Part shown: one piece after another, positions 4,784-5,220 of the stretch
How the letters are laid out: each line of letters starts with the position of its first letter
Position numbering within the stretch: position 1 is the first letter of the stretch
NCBI GenBank assembly: GCA_945860375.1
Contig: CAMAQR010000131.1
Coordinates: forward strand, 1 to 5,220
From: Pseudorhodobacter antarcticus
GTDB lineage: Bacteria; Pseudomonadota; Alphaproteobacteria; Rhodobacterales; Rhodobacteraceae
DNA: 5,220 nt
Reading direction: 5' to 3'
The notes under the pieces: model-generated
The model's database searches: none
Seen by the model: only the letters and a program-made list of their open reading frames with translations
What the model was told of the DNA's origin: nothing
Program-made: the position numbers and the translations under genes

Positions 4784-5187
4784 GTCGTGCCGTCGCCTGA
4801 AAGGCTTTCCCGGAAATGCCATGTCATTGCAAGGAAGGCGAAATCTTCATTCTGCCGGTTTTCCGTCATGGTCGAAGGTGAGCCAAACGAGGTGTGCGTC
4901 TCCAATTGCCTTGCACGCAAGAAATATGGCGGCAGCGCCTTTGGCGTTTCTATTTGCCGAAATCGGCCGTTGTTCACAAATAAGGGGAAAGCCGATTGTT
5001 TCACCGCATTTCGGATGCGGGACGAGCCATCGACCAGCACTTTTGCCGGAACTGCGGTGATACCGTCTTTTGGTTCGTTGAATTCGATGAAGACGCTGTC
5101 GGGATACACGTCGGATTCCTCGAATACCCGATGCAACTGCGCTCCCAGTTCGGTCAGTCGTGGACCTGAAGCTGGCCCGTGCTGCAT
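4777..5187 (-). CDS. Hypothetical protein (136 aa), possibly a fragment
   Basis: I do not recognise the family. Residues 10-65 (RLTELGAQLHRVFEESDVYP, then DSVFIEFNEP and AVPAKVLVDG) have acidic, protein-like composition with GC-rich third positions, suggesting real or recently real coding sequence. From about residue 85 onward the composition becomes irregular (ETHTSFGSPSTMTENRQNED, ending SGDGTTT), and the last 30 codons overlap repeat-like DNA and the CACGTG repeats, so the original C-terminus may be lost. The ATG at 5187 directly follows an in-frame TAA, and the ribosome site is weak. No signal peptide or membrane segment is seen. It could be a decayed gene. Confidence 0.42.
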   Translation of the reverse strand: MQHGPASGPRLTELGAQLHRVFEESDVYPDSVFIEFNEPKDGITAVPAKVLVDGSSRIRNAVKQSAFPLFVNNGRFRQIETPKALPPYFLRARQLETHTSFGSPSTMTENRQNEDFAFLAMTWHFRESLSGDGTTT

Positions 5188-5220
5188 TTAAGGCTGCCGG
5201 TCCACGCTCCGTTGAACTGA

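Noticed and set aside
4821..4856. Segment resembling the ATTGC-GAGG type of dispersed extragenic repeat (its antisense reads FLAMT)
   Set aside because: The likeness is partial and only one copy is present in the window, so a repeat family cannot be supported.
4625..5191. Plus-strand 188-codon ORF
   Set aside because: Cys/Ser/Arg-rich composition and overlap with the more protein-like minus-strand frame suggest a shadow.
1..5220. CRISPR array, retron, toxin-antitoxin pair or complete novel defence system
   Set aside because: No regularly spaced repeats, no reverse transcriptase and no recognisable toxin or effector were found; the small coupled genes are too incomplete to be assigned to such a system.

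Overview
The window looks like a gene-poor, mobile-element-scarred chromosomal segment from a GC-rich alphaproteobacterium, most likely a Rhodobacterales relative. The basis is the GC-rich codon use of the intact genes, an alphaproteobacterial-type tRNA-Phe 3' half, and IS1595- and IS3-type transposases that resemble those common in that group. This placement is inference; no rRNA or other taxonomic marker is present.

Left part (1-1142): an apparently complete IS1595-family insertion sequence with a 303-aa transposase on the minus strand and imperfect terminal inverted repeats. Region 1143-1535 has no convincing gene. It holds a perfect 8-bp inverted repeat (1166-1183), a three-copy hexamer repeat, and a 12-bp perfect hairpin (1382-1409) that looks like a bidirectional terminator.

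Centre (1536-2878): positions 1536-1580 match the 3' half of tRNA-Phe(GAA), from the anticodon loop to CCA, with no matching 5' half. This is the expected scar of a tyrosine-integrase element that used tRNA-Phe as attB. Downstream are paired 9-bp direct repeats and an AlpA-like DNA-binding gene (1806-2051) whose C-terminal end looks altered. Next is a minus-strand gene pair of unknown function: a 5'-truncated gene and a 56-aa gene coupled by an ATGA overlap. The truncated gene abuts the 3' remnant of an IS3-family transposase (2488-2838), whose right end lies near 2878. No integrase is visible, so the region reads as a decayed or nested genomic-island boundary.

Right part (2879-5220): a roughly 355-bp stretch without genes, then one well-preserved gene, an aldo/keto reductase (minus, 3234-4217). 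Its upstream region carries a possible 20-codon upstream ORF and a perfect 12-bp palindrome. Beyond it are a probable gene fragment on the plus strand, a tandem 14-bp repeat, paired CACGTG-containing direct repeats, and a minus-strand hypothetical ORF (4777-5187).

The genes do not form one pathway. The window documents repeated insertion and decay next to a tRNA-derived attachment site, with a metabolic oxidoreductase at its edge. I see no convincing complete new defence or biosynthetic system. The best leads are the tRNA-Phe att scar, the truncated small-gene pair, and the upstream ORF plus palindrome of the reductase.
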